Shown here: positions 1-9,168 of the stretch, piece after piece
Layout of the letters: each line of letters opens with the position of its first letter
How positions within the stretch are numbered: the stretch's first letter is position 1
Assembly: GCA_021847015.1 (NCBI GenBank)
Contig: JAJZVW010000005.1
Span: 1-64,000 of the forward strand
Length of the DNA stretch: 64,000 nt
Origin: Pseudomonadota bacterium
GTDB lineage: Bacteria > Pseudomonadota > Alphaproteobacteria > Rhodospirillales > Magnetospirillaceae
Direction: 5' to 3'
Program-made: the position numbers and the translations under genes
Notes under the pieces: generated by a model
Told to the model about the DNA's origin: nothing
The model's database searches: none
The model's input: the letters and a program-made list of their open reading frames with translations, nothing else

Positions 1-789
1 GGCGGCATGGGTGTGATCGGGAGCCGGGGCCGGAGCGGGCGCGGCGGCGTGGGTCTGTTCGGGAGCCGGGGCCGGAGCGGGCGCGGCGGCGTGGGTCTGT
101 TCGGGAGCCGGGACCGGAGCGGGCGCGGCGGCATGGGTCTGTTCGGGAGCCGGAGCCGGAGCGGCCGCTTGGGCCTGGGCGGTATGCTGCCCTTGGTCAC
201 CGCTGGTGGTTGTGGCGGCGGTGGTGGTGGATTGATGGGTGGCGGCCTGTGCCGGCGCAGAAGCCGTTTGCGCGACCGTTGCGGGTGACGAAGCCGCCGG
301 TGCCGCCGCGTGATGAACCGTTGCCGCGGCCGGGGCGTTGCCTCCGGCGGGGGCGCCGCCGCCCGCCGCCGGGGGTGCCGCCCTGGTGTCGGCGGTGCTG
401 GCGTCCGGGCCGGGCGTGCCGGTGGACCGTTCCGCGGCGGGGGTGGCGTCCGCAGCGACCCCCGACGTGGTCTCCGCCGGTGCGTTGCCGGTCGTCGGCG
501 CCGAGCCGGCGGCGACGGACGGGATCCCGCTCGCCCCGGCGTCCGCGCCGCCGGCTATGGGGGTGCCGGCCGGCGTGAGTCCCTGCTGGATGGCTGTGGA
601 GGAGAGCGTCTCGGACCCCTGCTGGATGGTGCCGAGGACGTCGACCGCCGAGGTTTGCCCATCGCCGCCACCGGCGACGTTCAGATGCGCCTCGCCCATG
701 TCGGTTTTGGCGACCCGGCCCAGATTGGTCAGGTCGTCCAGCGTCTGGTGCGCGTTGGCGGGCGACTGGGTGCTGGCTTCCTCGGACAT
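1..789 (-). CDS. Ala/Pro-rich repeat protein, 5' part (runs off left edge)
   Basis: An open frame of 263 codons starts at ATG 787-789 and has no stop before the window edge, so the C-terminus is missing. A GGAGG Shine-Dalgarno lies 9 nt upstream. The N-terminus (MSEEASTQSPANAHQTLDD) has no signal peptide or membrane segment. After about residue 80 the protein becomes low-complexity Ala/Pro/Thr/Gly. From about residue 200 it contains a 14-residue tandem repeat (EQTHAAAPAPAPAP-like, 42 bp per unit) that continues to the edge. The cadherin-like protein at 13145-14263 also lacks a signal peptide, so both could be exported by a type I route, but no secretion signal is visible. Function unknown; possibly a linker-rich adhesin or surface protein. 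Confidence 0.65.
   Translation of the reverse strand, partial: MSEEASTQSPANAHQTLDDLTNLGRVAKTDMGEAHLNVAGGGDGQTSAVDVLGTIQQGSETLSSTAIQQGLTPAGTPIAGGADAGASGIPSVAAGSAPTTGNAPAETTSGVAADATPAAERSTGTPGPDASTADTRAAPPAAGGGAPAGGNAPAAATVHHAAAPAASSPATVAQTASAPAQAATHQSTTTAATTTSGDQGQHTAQAQAAAPAPAPEQTHAAAPAPVPAPEQTHAAAPAPAPAPEQTHAAAPAPAPAPDHTHAA
10..186. repeat. 42-bp tandem repeat inside the left-edge gene
   Basis: Units begin at about 19, 61, 103 and 145. The first three are nearly identical and the fourth decays after about 36 bp. Each is exactly 14 codons, so copy-number change keeps the frame of the Ala/Pro-rich protein. The repeat may continue beyond the window. Confidence 0.8.
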
Positions 790-804
790 CGGCGATCCTC
801 CAGG

Positions 805-840
805 CCAAAAAAAATCCCGGCCTCGATGAGGTCCGGGATC
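805..840 (-). terminator. Intrinsic terminator / possible leader attenuator
   Basis: On the minus strand a GC-rich stem (ATCCCGGCCT paired with AGG-T-CCGGGAT, 814-839) is followed by eight T residues (807-814). It would end transcripts arriving from uvrB. The T-run ends only a few bases before the Shine-Dalgarno of the left-edge gene, which leaves no room for a promoter between terminator and gene. The hairpin may therefore also act as a conditional leader terminator. Confidence 0.6.
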
Positions 841-895
841 GGTTGACGACAAGCCTGCCCAAAAGTGTCGAAACTTACAAGCGAATTCGCACCAA

Positions 896-1038
896 ATGGG
901 CGGGCGTCATTATGCGCCTTCGCTCACGGTGTCATCCCGACCGAGCGGAGGCGAGCGGAAGGGATCTTTCGGGCGACGGTGCGTGAAAGCTCGCCCGGCT
1001 CCCGGGACGGTAACGAAAGCCATAATGAGACCCGTTGG
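896..1038. repeat. Degenerate 145-bp palindromic element (copy A)
   Basis: Carries the family hallmarks: an inner TGTCATCCCGACC...GGGATCTTTC arm and outer CATTATG/CATAATGAGA ends. The right half of the palindrome is eroded and no flanking duplication is clear. It fills the gap between uvrB and the left-edge gene. Confidence 0.6.
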
Positions 1039-1055
1039 TTCCGAAGGGATGAGGG

Positions 1056-3173
1056 TCAGCCCCGCCCGGCGCGGCCCGTCTTTTCCCGCCGCCGTGGCGC
1101 GTCCGGCCGCCGCCCGTCCTGGCGGCTCGCGGGCACGCCCAATTCGGCGGCTTCGAGCCGCCGCAGCTCGTCCCTGAGGCGCGCGGCCTCCTCGAATTCC
1201 AGATCGGCGGCGGCGGCGCGCATGCGCCGCTCGATCTCGGCCTTTACCGCGGCCAAGTCCTTTCCCACCAGTTCGGTCAGGCCGGTATCGCCGGCCGCGA
1301 CGGTGAGGTAGTCCTGCTCGTAGACGCTCTCCAGCACGTCGGCGATGCCTTTGCGCACGCTTTCCGGCGTGATCCCATGGGCGGCGTTGTAGGCCTGCTG
1401 CTTTTCCCGGCGGCGGTTGGTCTCGCCGATGGCGAATTCGAGGCTGTCCGTCATCCTGTCCGCATACAGGATGACCCGCCCCTCCACGTTGCGGGCGGCG
1501 CGGCCGATGGTCTGGATCAGGGAGGTCTTCGACCGCAGGAAGCCCTCCTTGTCCGCATCCAGGATCGCCACCAGGGCGCATTCCGGGATGTCCAGTCCCT
1601 CGCGCAGGAGGTTGATGCCGATCAGCACGTCGAAGGCGCCGAGGCGGAGATCGCGGACGATCTCGATGCGCTCCAGGGTCTCGATGTCGGAATGGAGATA
1701 GCGCACACGGATGCCGTGATCGTGCAGGTATTCGGTCAGGTCTTCGGCCATGCGTTTGGTCAGGGTGGTGACCAGGGTGCGGTAGCCCTTGGCCGCCACC
1801 TGTTTGACCTCGCCCAGAAGGTCGTCCACCTGCCGCTCCACCGGCCGCACGATGCAGACCGGGTCGATGAGGCCCGTGGGGCGGATGACCTGCTCGGTGA
1901 AGACGCCGCCGGTCCGCTCCATTTCCCAGGGTCCGGGCGTGGCCGACACGAACACGGTCTGGGGCCGCATGCCGTCCCATTCCTCGAATTTGAGCGGGCG
2001 GTTGTCCACGCAGGACGGCAGCCGGAAGCCGTATTCGGCCAGGCAGGTTTTGCGGTTCCAGTCGCCCCGGAACATGCCGCCGATCTGCGGCACGGTGACG
2101 TGGCTTTCGTCCACGAACAGCAGCGCGTCCTCGGGCAGGTATTCGAACAGGGTCGGCGGCGGGTCGCCCGGCTTGCGGCCCGTCAGATAGCGGGAATAGT
2201 TCTCGATCGACTTGCAGTGGCCGGTGGCCTCCAGCATCTCCAGGTCGAACGTGGTGCGCTGCTCCAGCCGCTGCGCCTCCAGCAGCTTGCCCTGCTCGTG
2301 GAATTCGGCGAGGCGCTGTTTCAGCTCGACCTTGATGCCCTTGATCGCCTGGGTGACGGTCGGCCGCGGGGTGACGTAGTGGCTGGAGGGATAGACCACG
2401 ATGCCCGACAGGGCGCAGGTCTTCTCGCCCGTAAGCGGGTCGAATTCGGCGATGCTCTCGATCTCGTCGCCGAACAGGGACAGGCGCCAGGCGCGGTCCT
2501 CGTAATGGACGGGGAATATCTCGATCGCGTCGCCCCGCACCCGGAAGGTGCCGCGCTGGAAGGCGGCGTCGTTGCGGCTGTACTGCAACTCGACCAGCCG
2601 CTTCAGAAGGTCGGTGCGGTCCACCATCTGGCCGGCGTCGAGCGCAAGCGTCATCCGCGCGTAGCTTTCCACCGAGCCGATGCCGTAGATGCACGACACC
2701 GAGGCGACGATGATCACGTCGCGGCGCTCCAGGAGCGCGCGGGTGGCGGCATGGCGCATCCGGTCGATCTGCTCGTTGATCGCCGAATCCTTCTCGATAT
2801 AGGTGTCGGTGCGCGGGATGTAGGCTTCGGGCTGGTAATAGTCGTAGTAGGACACGAAGTACTCGACCGCGTTGTCCGGGAAAAAGCCCTTCATCTCGGC
2901 GTACAATTGCGCGGCCAGCGTCTTGTTGGGTGCCAGGACCAGAGCCGGCCGGCCGCTGCGGGCGATGACGTGGGCCATGGTGAAGGTCTTGCCCGAGCCG
3001 GTCACGCCCAGGAGCACCTGGTCGCGCTCGCCGCCCTCCAGCCGTTCCGCCAGTTCGGCGATGGCCTGCGGCTGGTCGCCCGACGGCTGGTAGCCGGACA
3101 CCAGGGAGAAGCGCGCCGGACCGGTGGGCAGCGGCGGGCGGTCGATGAAATCGAGGGCGGGGATGCTGACCAT
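1056..3173 (-). CDS. uvrB: Excinuclease ABC subunit B
   Basis: UvrB is the DNA-loading helicase-like subunit of nucleotide excision repair; it receives damaged DNA from UvrA and recruits UvrC. The 705-residue product has the usual family length. Walker A (GVTGSGKT, residues 56-63) is followed by the beta-hairpin region ([20 protein letters not shown]) that clamps damaged DNA. Helicase motifs follow, and a C-terminal UVR domain (about 630-670) that contacts UvrC. The start at MVSIPALDF is chosen because family alignment begins there; an ATG 33 bp upstream is also in frame. The gene stands alone and diverges from the patatin gene. Confidence 0.97.
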   Translation of the reverse strand: MVSIPALDFIDRPPLPTGPARFSLVSGYQPSGDQPQAIAELAERLEGGERDQVLLGVTGSGKTFTMAHVIARSGRPALVLAPNKTLAAQLYAEMKGFFPDNAVEYFVSYYDYYQPEAYIPRTDTYIEKDSAINEQIDRMRHAATRALLERRDVIIVASVSCIYGIGSVESYARMTLALDAGQMVDRTDLLKRLVELQYSRNDAAFQRGTFRVRGDAIEIFPVHYEDRAWRLSLFGDEIESIAEFDPLTGEKTCALSGIVVYPSSHYVTPRPTVTQAIKGIKVELKQRLAEFHEQGKLLEAQRLEQRTTFDLEMLEATGHCKSIENYSRYLTGRKPGDPPPTLFEYLPEDALLFVDESHVTVPQIGGMFRGDWNRKTCLAEYGFRLPSCVDNRPLKFEEWDGMRPQTVFVSATPGPWEMERTGGVFTEQVIRPTGLIDPVCIVRPVERQVDDLLGEVKQVAAKGYRTLVTTLTKRMAEDLTEYLHDHGIRVRYLHSDIETLERIEIVRDLRLGAFDVLIGINLLREGLDIPECALVAILDADKEGFLRSKTSLIQTIGRAARNVEGRVILYADRMTDSLEFAIGETNRRREKQQAYNAAHGITPESVRKGIADVLESVYEQDYLTVAAGDTGLTELVGKDLAAVKAEIERRMRAAAADLEFEEAARLRDELRRLEAAELGVPASRQDGRRPDAPRRREKTGRAGRG

Positions 3174-3349
3174 GACCGGGATTATATGCGCCGTGGCGAC
3201 CGCCAATGCCAGAGGACTGAGCGCCGGCTCCCCGGGCGGCGGCCTGGACCGGTGCCGGATTGCCGTGGGCCCGTCGCATGCCCAGGTACTGGGCCATGTT
3301 CCTGCCGCACCCCGATTCCGGCGATGACGCCCGCGATGGCGGCGCCCCG

Positions 3350-4360
3350 ATGAAAACGGTCACGCTGGCTCTCCAGGGCGGCGGCACCCATGGCGCCTTC
3401 ACCTGGGGCGTTCTCGACCGCCTGCTCGAGGACGAGCGCATCGGCATCGAGGGCATCAGCGCCACCTCGGCGGGAGCCATCAACGGCGCCCTGCTGGTGT
3501 GCGGCCTCGCCCAGGACGGGCGGCGGGGAGCGCGGGAGGTGCTGGGACGGTTCTGGTCCCATCTGGGCGGCGCGGCCCGCTTCAGCCCTTTGCAGCCGAC
3601 GCCGCTCGACCGCCTGACCACCCGCTGGGGGCTGTCCTACTCTCCGGTCTACCAGTTCGCCGAAGCCATCGTGCGGCTGTTCTCGCCCTATCAGCTCAAT
3701 CCGCTGGACATCAATCCTTTGCGCGTCCTGCTGCGCGCGGTCATCGATTTCGACGCCCTGCGCCGGAATCCGCCGGTCAAGCTGTTCGTGTCGGCCACCA
3801 ACGTCCGCACCGGGAAGGTGCGCATCTTCGATCCCCACGAGATCGACGAGGACGTCATCCTCGCCGCGACCAGCCTGCCCCACCTCTTCCGGGCGGTCGA
3901 GATCGGCGGAGAACCCTATTGGGACGGCGGCTACGTCGCCAATCCCGCCATCTATCCGCTGGTCCGCCAGTGCCGGTCGGGGGAGGTGGTGATCGTTCAG
4001 GTCAACCCCATCGGCGCCCGCGAGGTGCCGTGGGCGGCCGACGCGATCCTGCACCGGATCAACGAGATCAGCTTCAATTCGTCGGTGATGCGCGAGATGC
4101 ACGCCCTGGCCTTCATTTCCGGCCTGTTCGACCGGGGATGGGTCCACAGGCTGGCGGGGATCAAGAAGACCCATATCCACATGATCCACGCCGAGGAACT
4201 GATGAAGGATCTGCACGCCAGTTCGAAATTCAACGCCGAGCCGGCCTTCCTGGACCTGCTGTTCGAGGCGGGCCGCGTGCAGGCCGAGCGGTGGCTGGTC
4301 CGCCATTACGACGATCTCGGCAAGACCAGCACCATCGACGTCAACGAGGTCTATCTTTAG
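3350..4360 (+). CDS. Patatin-like phospholipase family protein
   Basis: A 336-residue patatin-fold lipid acyl hydrolase. The oxyanion-hole glycine motif GGGTHG is at about residues 10-15. The nucleophile elbow reads A-T-S-A-G, with Ala in place of the first Gly of the usual G-x-S-x-G. The catalytic Asp lies in a DGG motif (YWDGGY). There is no signal peptide, so it is probably cytosolic or membrane-peripheral. The start at [12 protein letters not shown] is the only one that fits the domain edge. The gene ends 29 bp before hprK on the same strand and may be co-transcribed with the PTS cluster. Natural lipid substrate unknown. Confidence 0.88.
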   Translation: MKTVTLALQGGGTHGAFTWGVLDRLLEDERIGIEGISATSAGAINGALLVCGLAQDGRRGAREVLGRFWSHLGGAARFSPLQPTPLDRLTTRWGLSYSPVYQFAEAIVRLFSPYQLNPLDINPLRVLLRAVIDFDALRRNPPVKLFVSATNVRTGKVRIFDPHEIDEDVILAATSLPHLFRAVEIGGEPYWDGGYVANPAIYPLVRQCRSGEVVIVQVNPIGAREVPWAADAILHRINEISFNSSVMREMHALAFISGLFDRGWVHRLAGIKKTHIHMIHAEELMKDLHASSKFNAEPAFLDLLFEAGRVQAERWLVRHYDDLGKTSTIDVNEVYL

Positions 4361-4389
4361 TCGGGGCCGCACGGCGCATTGACTCCCCC

Positions 4390-4845
4390 ATGGGCACGTT
4401 CCACCCTGCCGGGATGCTGCTCGTGCATGGCACCACGGTTGACATCCAGGGGAACGGCGTGCTTGTCCGCGGACCATCGGGCAGCGGCAAGTCGGACCTC
4501 GCCTTGCGTCTCATCGATTCCGGCGCGACCCTCGTCGCCGACGACCAGACCGAGCTTTTCCGTGAGGGCGGGTCATTGTCGGCCCGCGCGCCCGCCACCC
4601 TGGCGGGGCTGATCGAGGTGCGCGGCGTGGGGATCGTGCGTTTGCCCCATCGCGCCAGCGCCCCCGTGGCGCTGGTCGTCGACCTGGTTCCCGCGGACGC
4701 GGTGGAGCGCCTGCCGATGCCGGCGAACGTCCGCTGTCTGGGGGTGGATGTGCCTCTTTTACGCATTGCCGCGTTTGAAGTCTCCACCGTGGCGAAGGTA
4801 CGGCTTGCGGCGCTTTCGTCAACGCGAGATATAATACGGCCGTGA
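4390..4845 (+). CDS. hprK: HPr kinase/phosphorylase, short alphaproteobacterial form
   Basis: Phosphorylates HPr on its regulatory serine and can reverse the reaction. At 151 residues it has only the catalytic C-terminal domain of the roughly 310-residue Gram-positive enzyme, which is typical of alphaproteobacteria. Walker A (GPSGSGKS) is at residues 28-35. Its stop overlaps the rapZ start in TGATG, so the two are translationally coupled. Its likely substrate, HPr, is encoded three genes downstream. Confidence 0.93.
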   Translation: MGTFHPAGMLLVHGTTVDIQGNGVLVRGPSGSGKSDLALRLIDSGATLVADDQTELFREGGSLSARAPATLAGLIEVRGVGIVRLPHRASAPVALVVDLVPADAVERLPMPANVRCLGVDVPLLRIAAFEVSTVAKVRLAALSSTRDIIRP

Positions 4846-5792
4846 TGACCGACCCGATCCCAGCGGATGCGAGCAACGCGCCGGCGGCACTTGCGCCGGC
4901 CGCGGACGGCCGGGTCCGCCCCATCCCGCCTGGGCGGGTGGTGATCGTCACCGGCATGTCCGGCGCCGGCAAGACCCTGGCGCTCAAGGCTCTGGAGGAC
5001 ATGGGATTCGAGGCGGTGGACAACCTGCCGCTCTCGCTCCTGTCCAGTCTGGTGCGTCCGGGCGACGGAATCCCCCGGCCGCTCGCCATCGGCATCGACA
5101 CCCGCACCCGGGGTTTCGGCATCGGTCCTCTGCTTGCCGCCATCGACCGGCTGATGGCGGAAAAGGACCTGGACGTCCGCATGGTGTTCCTGGATTGCGA
5201 CGACGACGTGCTGACCCGGCGCTATACCGAGACGCGCCGACGCCATCCCTTGGCGACGGATCGCCCGCTGATCGACGGCATCCATCTGGAACGCGGGCTG
5301 GTCAGTCCCTTGCGGTCGCGCCCCGACACGATGGTGATCGACACCTCCACGCTGCCGCCCGCCGAGTTCCGGAGGGTTCTGGCCGCGCGCCTGGGGCTGG
5401 ACGCCGACAAGGGCGTGGTGGTGTTCGTCACCTCCTTCGCCTATCGGAACGGGTTGCCGCGCGAGGCCGATCTGGTCTTCGACGCCCGCTTCCTGTCCAA
5501 TCCGCACTATGTGCCCGAATTGCGGCCGCTGACGGGGCAGAACGCCGCCATTGCCGAATACGTCGCCGCCGACCCGATCTTCGCGGCGTTCTTCGATTCC
5601 CTGACCGGCCTGCTGGCTCCCCTTCTGCCGCGTTTCGCGGCGGAGGGGAAATCCTACCTCACCATCGCCGTGGGGTGCAGCGGCGGACGCCACCGCTCGG
5701 TGTTCGTCGCGGAGCGGCTGGCCGGATGGCTGAGGGACAGGGGCACCCGCGTCGAGCTTCGCCATCGCGAACTCGATGGGGGCACACACTAG
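4845..5792 (+). CDS. rapZ: RNase adapter protein RapZ
   Basis: P-loop nucleotide-binding protein of 315 residues, the usual size. In enterobacteria RapZ directs RNase E to the GlmZ small RNA and so controls amino-sugar synthesis; in alphaproteobacteria the target is less certain. An N-terminal extension of about 30 Pro/Ala-rich residues precedes Walker A (GMSGAGKT, about residues 37-44). The C-terminal domain carries the conserved GCSGGRHRSV motif. A GTG three bases upstream is an alternative start. Its 3' end lies just ahead of the EIIA gene, and the hprK-rapZ-EIIA-HPr-EI order is the classic proteobacterial regulatory PTS layout. Confidence 0.94.
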   Translation: MTDPIPADASNAPAALAPAADGRVRPIPPGRVVIVTGMSGAGKTLALKALEDMGFEAVDNLPLSLLSSLVRPGDGIPRPLAIGIDTRTRGFGIGPLLAAIDRLMAEKDLDVRMVFLDCDDDVLTRRYTETRRRHPLATDRPLIDGIHLERGLVSPLRSRPDTMVIDTSTLPPAEFRRVLAARLGLDADKGVVVFVTSFAYRNGLPREADLVFDARFLSNPHYVPELRPLTGQNAAIAEYVAADPIFAAFFDSLTGLLAPLLPRFAAEGKSYLTIAVGCSGGRHRSVFVAERLAGWLRDRGTRVELRHRELDGGTH

Positions 5793-5829
5793 GATGGATC
5801 GGGCGGGTTCGGATCGCGAGGGGATGGAT

Positions 5830-6237
5830 ATGATCGGACTGGTTCTCGTCACCCATGGACGGCTCGCCGACGAATTGGTCGCCGCGCTGGAGCATGTGGT
5901 CGGGCCGCAGCCCAACGTTGCCGCCGTCTGCATCGGACCGGACGATGACATGGAGCAGCGGCGCAACGATATCCTGGAGAGCGTGGCCCGCTGCGACGAC
6001 GGCAGCGGCGTGGTGGTGTTGACCGACATGTTCGGGGGGACCCCCTCCAACCTCGCCATCTCGATCATGGACCGGGCCAAGGTCGAGGTGATCGCCGGGG
6101 TGAACCTGCCCATGCTCATCAAACTGGCGAGCGTGCGGCATTCGGAACCCTTGCACGATGCGGTGGCCTCGGCCCAGGAAGCCGGGCGGAAATACATCAA
6201 CGTGGCGTCCAAGCTTCTGACACAGGATCGCTCATGA
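5830..6237 (+). CDS. PTS EIIA component, mannose/fructose (ManX-like) family
   Basis: A 135-residue single-domain EIIA. The phospho-accepting His9 lies in VLVTHGRLADEL and the conserved DMFGGTPSN loop is present. GAGGGG lies 6-11 nt upstream of ATG 5830, which favours this start over in-frame codons further upstream. No EIIB or EIIC gene is nearby, so the protein probably serves regulation rather than sugar uptake. It overlaps the HPr gene by ATGA. Confidence 0.93.
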   Translation: MIGLVLVTHGRLADELVAALEHVVGPQPNVAAVCIGPDDDMEQRRNDILESVARCDDGSGVVVLTDMFGGTPSNLAISIMDRAKVEVIAGVNLPMLIKLASVRHSEPLHDAVASAQEAGRKYINVASKLLTQDRS

Positions 6238-6533
6238 GCTCCGAGGGAATCGAGATCGACGGTCCGACGCTGACGCGGTCCGCCACCATACGCAACCTGC
6301 GCGGCCTCCACGCGCGGGCGGCGGCGAAATTCGTCAAGCTGTGCGGCAATTTCGACGCCCAGGTGACGGTGGCCCACCGCGGCACCGAAGTGTCGGGCCT
6401 GTCGATCATGGGGCTGATGATGCTGGCCGCCGCGCCCGGGTGCAGCGTCGACCTCAAGGCCGCCGGCGCCGAGGCCGCGGCCGCCATCACCGCTCTGGTG
6501 GAGCTGATCGATAACAAGTTCGATGAAGACTGA
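6234..6533 (+). CDS. HPr family phosphocarrier protein
   Basis: A 99-residue HPr with a short N-terminal extension. The histidine phosphorylated by EI is His26 (RGLHARAA). The regulatory serine for HprK corresponds to Ser57 (SGLSIMGLMML). It takes phosphate from EI and hands it to the EIIA encoded immediately upstream. Start codon overlaps the EIIA stop. Confidence 0.95.
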   Translation: MSSEGIEIDGPTLTRSATIRNLRGLHARAAAKFVKLCGNFDAQVTVAHRGTEVSGLSIMGLMMLAAAPGCSVDLKAAGAEAAAAITALVELIDNKFDED

Positions 6534-6567
6534 AGAAACCTAGGGACGGATACGCCGAGAAGGAGAC

Positions 6568-8385
6568 ATGACCAGCACGCCGCAATCCGACGTGGACGCC
6601 GACACCGACGGCCGCTTCGCCGCCTCGCCCTCCGCGGACACCGGGGAACGGGTGCTGGAGGGCTTGGGGGTGAGCCCGGGAATCGCGGTCGGCGCCGTGT
6701 ATCGCCACGATGCCGAGGCGGTCGCCGTGCCGGAGTACCGCCTGCCGGCCGGGCGCGTCGCCGCCGAGAAGCTCCGTTTCAGCGAGGCCGCCGACCGTGC
6801 CGGACGCCAGGTCGCCCAGTTGCAGGTCAAGGCTCGCGGGCTCGAAGGCTCGGCCGGTGAGGAACTGGGCTATCTGCTCGACGCCTACCAGCAGATGCTG
6901 CACGGCTCGCGGCTGATCCGCGGGGTCCTGCGCCGCATCGAGGACGAACGGCTCAACGCCGAGGCGGCGGTGCAGCAGGAAATCAACGACATTGCCCGCA
7001 GCTTCGAGACGATGGAGGATTCCTATCTGGCCGCCCGCGCCGCCGACATCCGCGACGTGGGCCGGCGGCTGCTGCGCAACCTCACCAACACGCCATGCAA
7101 GCCGTTTTCGGTTCTGCCCCGCCATGCGGTCATCCTGTCGGACGAGTTGACCCCCGCCGACACGGCCCTGCTCGACCCAAGGCAGGTCGCGGCCATCGCC
7201 ACGGTGTTCGGCGGCGCCCAGAGCCATACGGCGATCATGGCGCGGTCGCTGGGCCTGCCGGCGGTGCTGGGCGTCGCCGGCCTGATGAAGGGCGCGCGCC
7301 CCGGCGACACGGTGATCGTCGACGGCGGCGAAGGGCGGATCATCCTTCACCCGCGGCCGGCCACCCTGGCGGAATACCGCAAGAAGCGGGCCGATTACCT
7401 GAAAAGCCGGCGCGCGCTGGCGCGGCTGCGCGACATTCCGGCGGTCACCCGCGACGGCGCCCGGGTCCACCTGCTGGCCAACATGGAACTGCCGTCCGAG
7501 GTGGAATCCGTGCTGGCGTCGGGAGCCGAGGGGGTCGGCCTCCTGCGGTCCGAATTCCTGTTCATGAACCGCGACGACCTTCCCGGCGAGGACGAGCAAT
7601 ACGCCGTCCTCAGGGCGCTGGTCGAGCGCATGGGCGGACGCCCGGTGACCATCCGCACCCTCGACATCGGCGGCGACAAGCTGGCCCGCTGCCTGGGCAT
7701 CCACCCCGGCCCCAACCCGTCGCTTGGCCTTCGCGCCGTGCGTCTCAGTCTGTCCCGGCCGGAATTGCTGGAAGCGCAATTGTCGGCCATCCTGCGCGCC
7801 TCGGCGCACGGGAACATCCGCATCCTGGTTCCCATGGTCGCCACGGTCGAGGAGATGCGGGCCGTGCGCGAGACCATGGCCGCCTGCGTCCGCAAGCTCC
7901 AGCGCAGGGGCGTGCCGATGGCCGATCCGCCGCCGCCGCTGGGCGTGATGATCGAGGTCCCCGGCGCCGCCCTGGGGGCCGACGCGCTGGCCTGGCACGC
8001 GGATTTCTTCTCCATCGGCACCAACGACCTGACCCAGTACACGCTGGCCATCGACCGCGCCGACGAGACCGTGGCCCATCTCTACAATCCGCTGCACCCG
8101 GCGGTGCTCCGCCTGATCCAGTTCTCGGCCGAGGCGGCCCTGCGCGCCCGCATCCCTGTCGGCCTGTGCGGCGAGATGGCCGGCGATCCCCGCTTCACGG
8201 CGCTGCTTCTGGGCCTCGGCATCCGCGACCTGTCCATGTCGGCCATCAACATCCCGGTGGTCAAACAGCGGGTGCGCACCATCGACCTGGTCGCCGCCAC
8301 CCGGCGGGCGCGGGTCATCATGGACCAGTCGGATTCGGCCCGGATCGAGCAGTTGCTGGAAAGCTTCAACGTCGGCGAAGGCTGA
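6568..8385 (+). CDS. ptsI: Phosphoenolpyruvate-protein phosphotransferase (PTS enzyme I)
   Basis: First enzyme of the phosphorelay: it autophosphorylates with PEP and passes the phosphate to HPr. The 605-residue protein has an N-terminal HPr-binding/phosphohistidine part with the active-site His in GGAQSHTAIMARSLGLP (about residue 220). The C-terminal PEP-binding barrel carries SIGTNDLTQYTLAIDR and GLCGEMAGDP signatures. The first 30 residues are an extra Asp/Ala-rich extension. AAGGAG precedes the ATG at good spacing. It closes the cluster; no permease follows. Confidence 0.96.
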   Translation: MTSTPQSDVDADTDGRFAASPSADTGERVLEGLGVSPGIAVGAVYRHDAEAVAVPEYRLPAGRVAAEKLRFSEAADRAGRQVAQLQVKARGLEGSAGEELGYLLDAYQQMLHGSRLIRGVLRRIEDERLNAEAAVQQEINDIARSFETMEDSYLAARAADIRDVGRRLLRNLTNTPCKPFSVLPRHAVILSDELTPADTALLDPRQVAAIATVFGGAQSHTAIMARSLGLPAVLGVAGLMKGARPGDTVIVDGGEGRIILHPRPATLAEYRKKRADYLKSRRALARLRDIPAVTRDGARVHLLANMELPSEVESVLASGAEGVGLLRSEFLFMNRDDLPGEDEQYAVLRALVERMGGRPVTIRTLDIGGDKLARCLGIHPGPNPSLGLRAVRLSLSRPELLEAQLSAILRASAHGNIRILVPMVATVEEMRAVRETMAACVRKLQRRGVPMADPPPPLGVMIEVPGAALGADALAWHADFFSIGTNDLTQYTLAIDRADETVAHLYNPLHPAVLRLIQFSAEAALRARIPVGLCGEMAGDPRFTALLLGLGIRDLSMSAINIPVVKQRVRTIDLVAATRRARVIMDQSDSARIEQLLESFNVGEG

Positions 8386-8386
8386 G

Positions 8387-9058
8387 TCAGGGCAGCGGGC
8401 TGAGGCCGATGACCAGGGGATGCAGCGCCACGAGAATCGCGTAGAGCGCCAATCCGCCGGCGATCCTTGGGCCCCCGGTTTCGCGCAGGGCGGCGGACAG
8501 GGCCGATGGCCGGCCCGTGGCGGCCGCCAGACGCCGCCATTCCACCTCCCCCAGCGCGCGGCGGCGTCCGCCGTCCAGCAGGGCCGGACCGGCCAGGGCC
8601 AGAACCAGCAGCGGGGCGAAGAGCATCAGCCCCGCCACGTCGCCGTTGGGCACCATATGGGCCCCGGCCCACAGGCTGAACGACCAGGGAACCGGATGGC
8701 GGGTGACACGGAGGATGCCGGGACGGGCGGGATCGTAGCCGCGCGCTCCAGGGCCGATGGAGAACGGGTTGGGGCTCGTCATGCCCGCGACCGCGAGAAT
8801 GCCGGCCACGGGCATGACCAGGGCCGGAACCCACAGGGTCCAGGGTTCCTTGGGCCACACCGGCTCGATCGGGGCGGCCCGGACGGCGGCGATCATCCAG
8901 GCGAGCAGCAGGAGCGACACGGCGGAATAGACGGCGATGAATCCCGCCCGGCCGAGCAGCCGTTCGGCTGGGCGGCGGATTGCCGGACGGTTGGCGAGGC
9001 TGTGGCTGACGAGGAACAGCGCGACCGCCAGCCCCAACTGCCACAGGCCGCCGGTCAT
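8387..9058 (-). CDS. NnrU family membrane protein
   Basis: A 223-residue integral membrane protein with about six hydrophobic segments. The conserved stretch RHPVPWSFSLWAGAHMVPNGD is typical of NnrU, a family tied to nitrite/nitric-oxide respiration and related to heme/isoprenylcysteine methyltransferase-like folds. It is convergent with ptsI (one base apart). No denitrification gene is adjacent, so its role here is inferred from family only. Confidence 0.85.
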   Translation of the reverse strand: MTGGLWQLGLAVALFLVSHSLANRPAIRRPAERLLGRAGFIAVYSAVSLLLLAWMIAAVRAAPIEPVWPKEPWTLWVPALVMPVAGILAVAGMTSPNPFSIGPGARGYDPARPGILRVTRHPVPWSFSLWAGAHMVPNGDVAGLMLFAPLLVLALAGPALLDGGRRRALGEVEWRRLAAATGRPSALSAALRETGGPRIAGGLALYAILVALHPLVIGLSPLP

Positions 9059-9081
9059 CGGCCGCCGGCCCGGCTTCGTGT

Positions 9082-9168
9082 CGCCCTCGCCGGGCGCGGG
9101 CTCCGCCCGCTTGGCCGCCGCCGCAATGGCGGCCGGAGCATGATCCGAGTCGACCGGATCATGCTCTA
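9082..9168. repeat. 85-bp three-hairpin intergenic repeat (copy 1)
   Basis: Contains three inverted repeats: CGGGCGCGGGCTCCGCCCG; GCCGC..CAATGGCGGC; and GAGCATGATCCG / CGGATCATGCTC (136-147 with 155-166, counted from 9000). The last one overlaps the folD stop codon. A clearly related copy abuts the 3' end of the glycosyltransferase gene at 39232. It probably acts as a transcript terminator or mRNA 3' stabiliser. Confidence 0.7.

Noticed and set aside
10-186. Possible CRISPR-like or mobile tandem repeat array
   Set aside because: Units are contiguous 42-bp (14-codon) repeats with no spacers and lie in frame in an Ala/Pro-rich gene.
197-862. 221-codon minus-strand frame over the left-edge gene
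   Set aside because: Arg-rich out-of-frame translation; the frame starting at 789 has a Shine-Dalgarno and coherent low-complexity protein.
1377-3353. 658-codon plus-strand frame antisense to uvrB
   Set aside because: Low-complexity antisense frame with no recognisable domain, explained by GC-rich codon bias.
910-3621. 903-codon minus-strand frame overlapping uvrB
   Set aside because: Arg/Pro-rich alternative frame of uvrB, typical of high-GC DNA; uvrB is certain.
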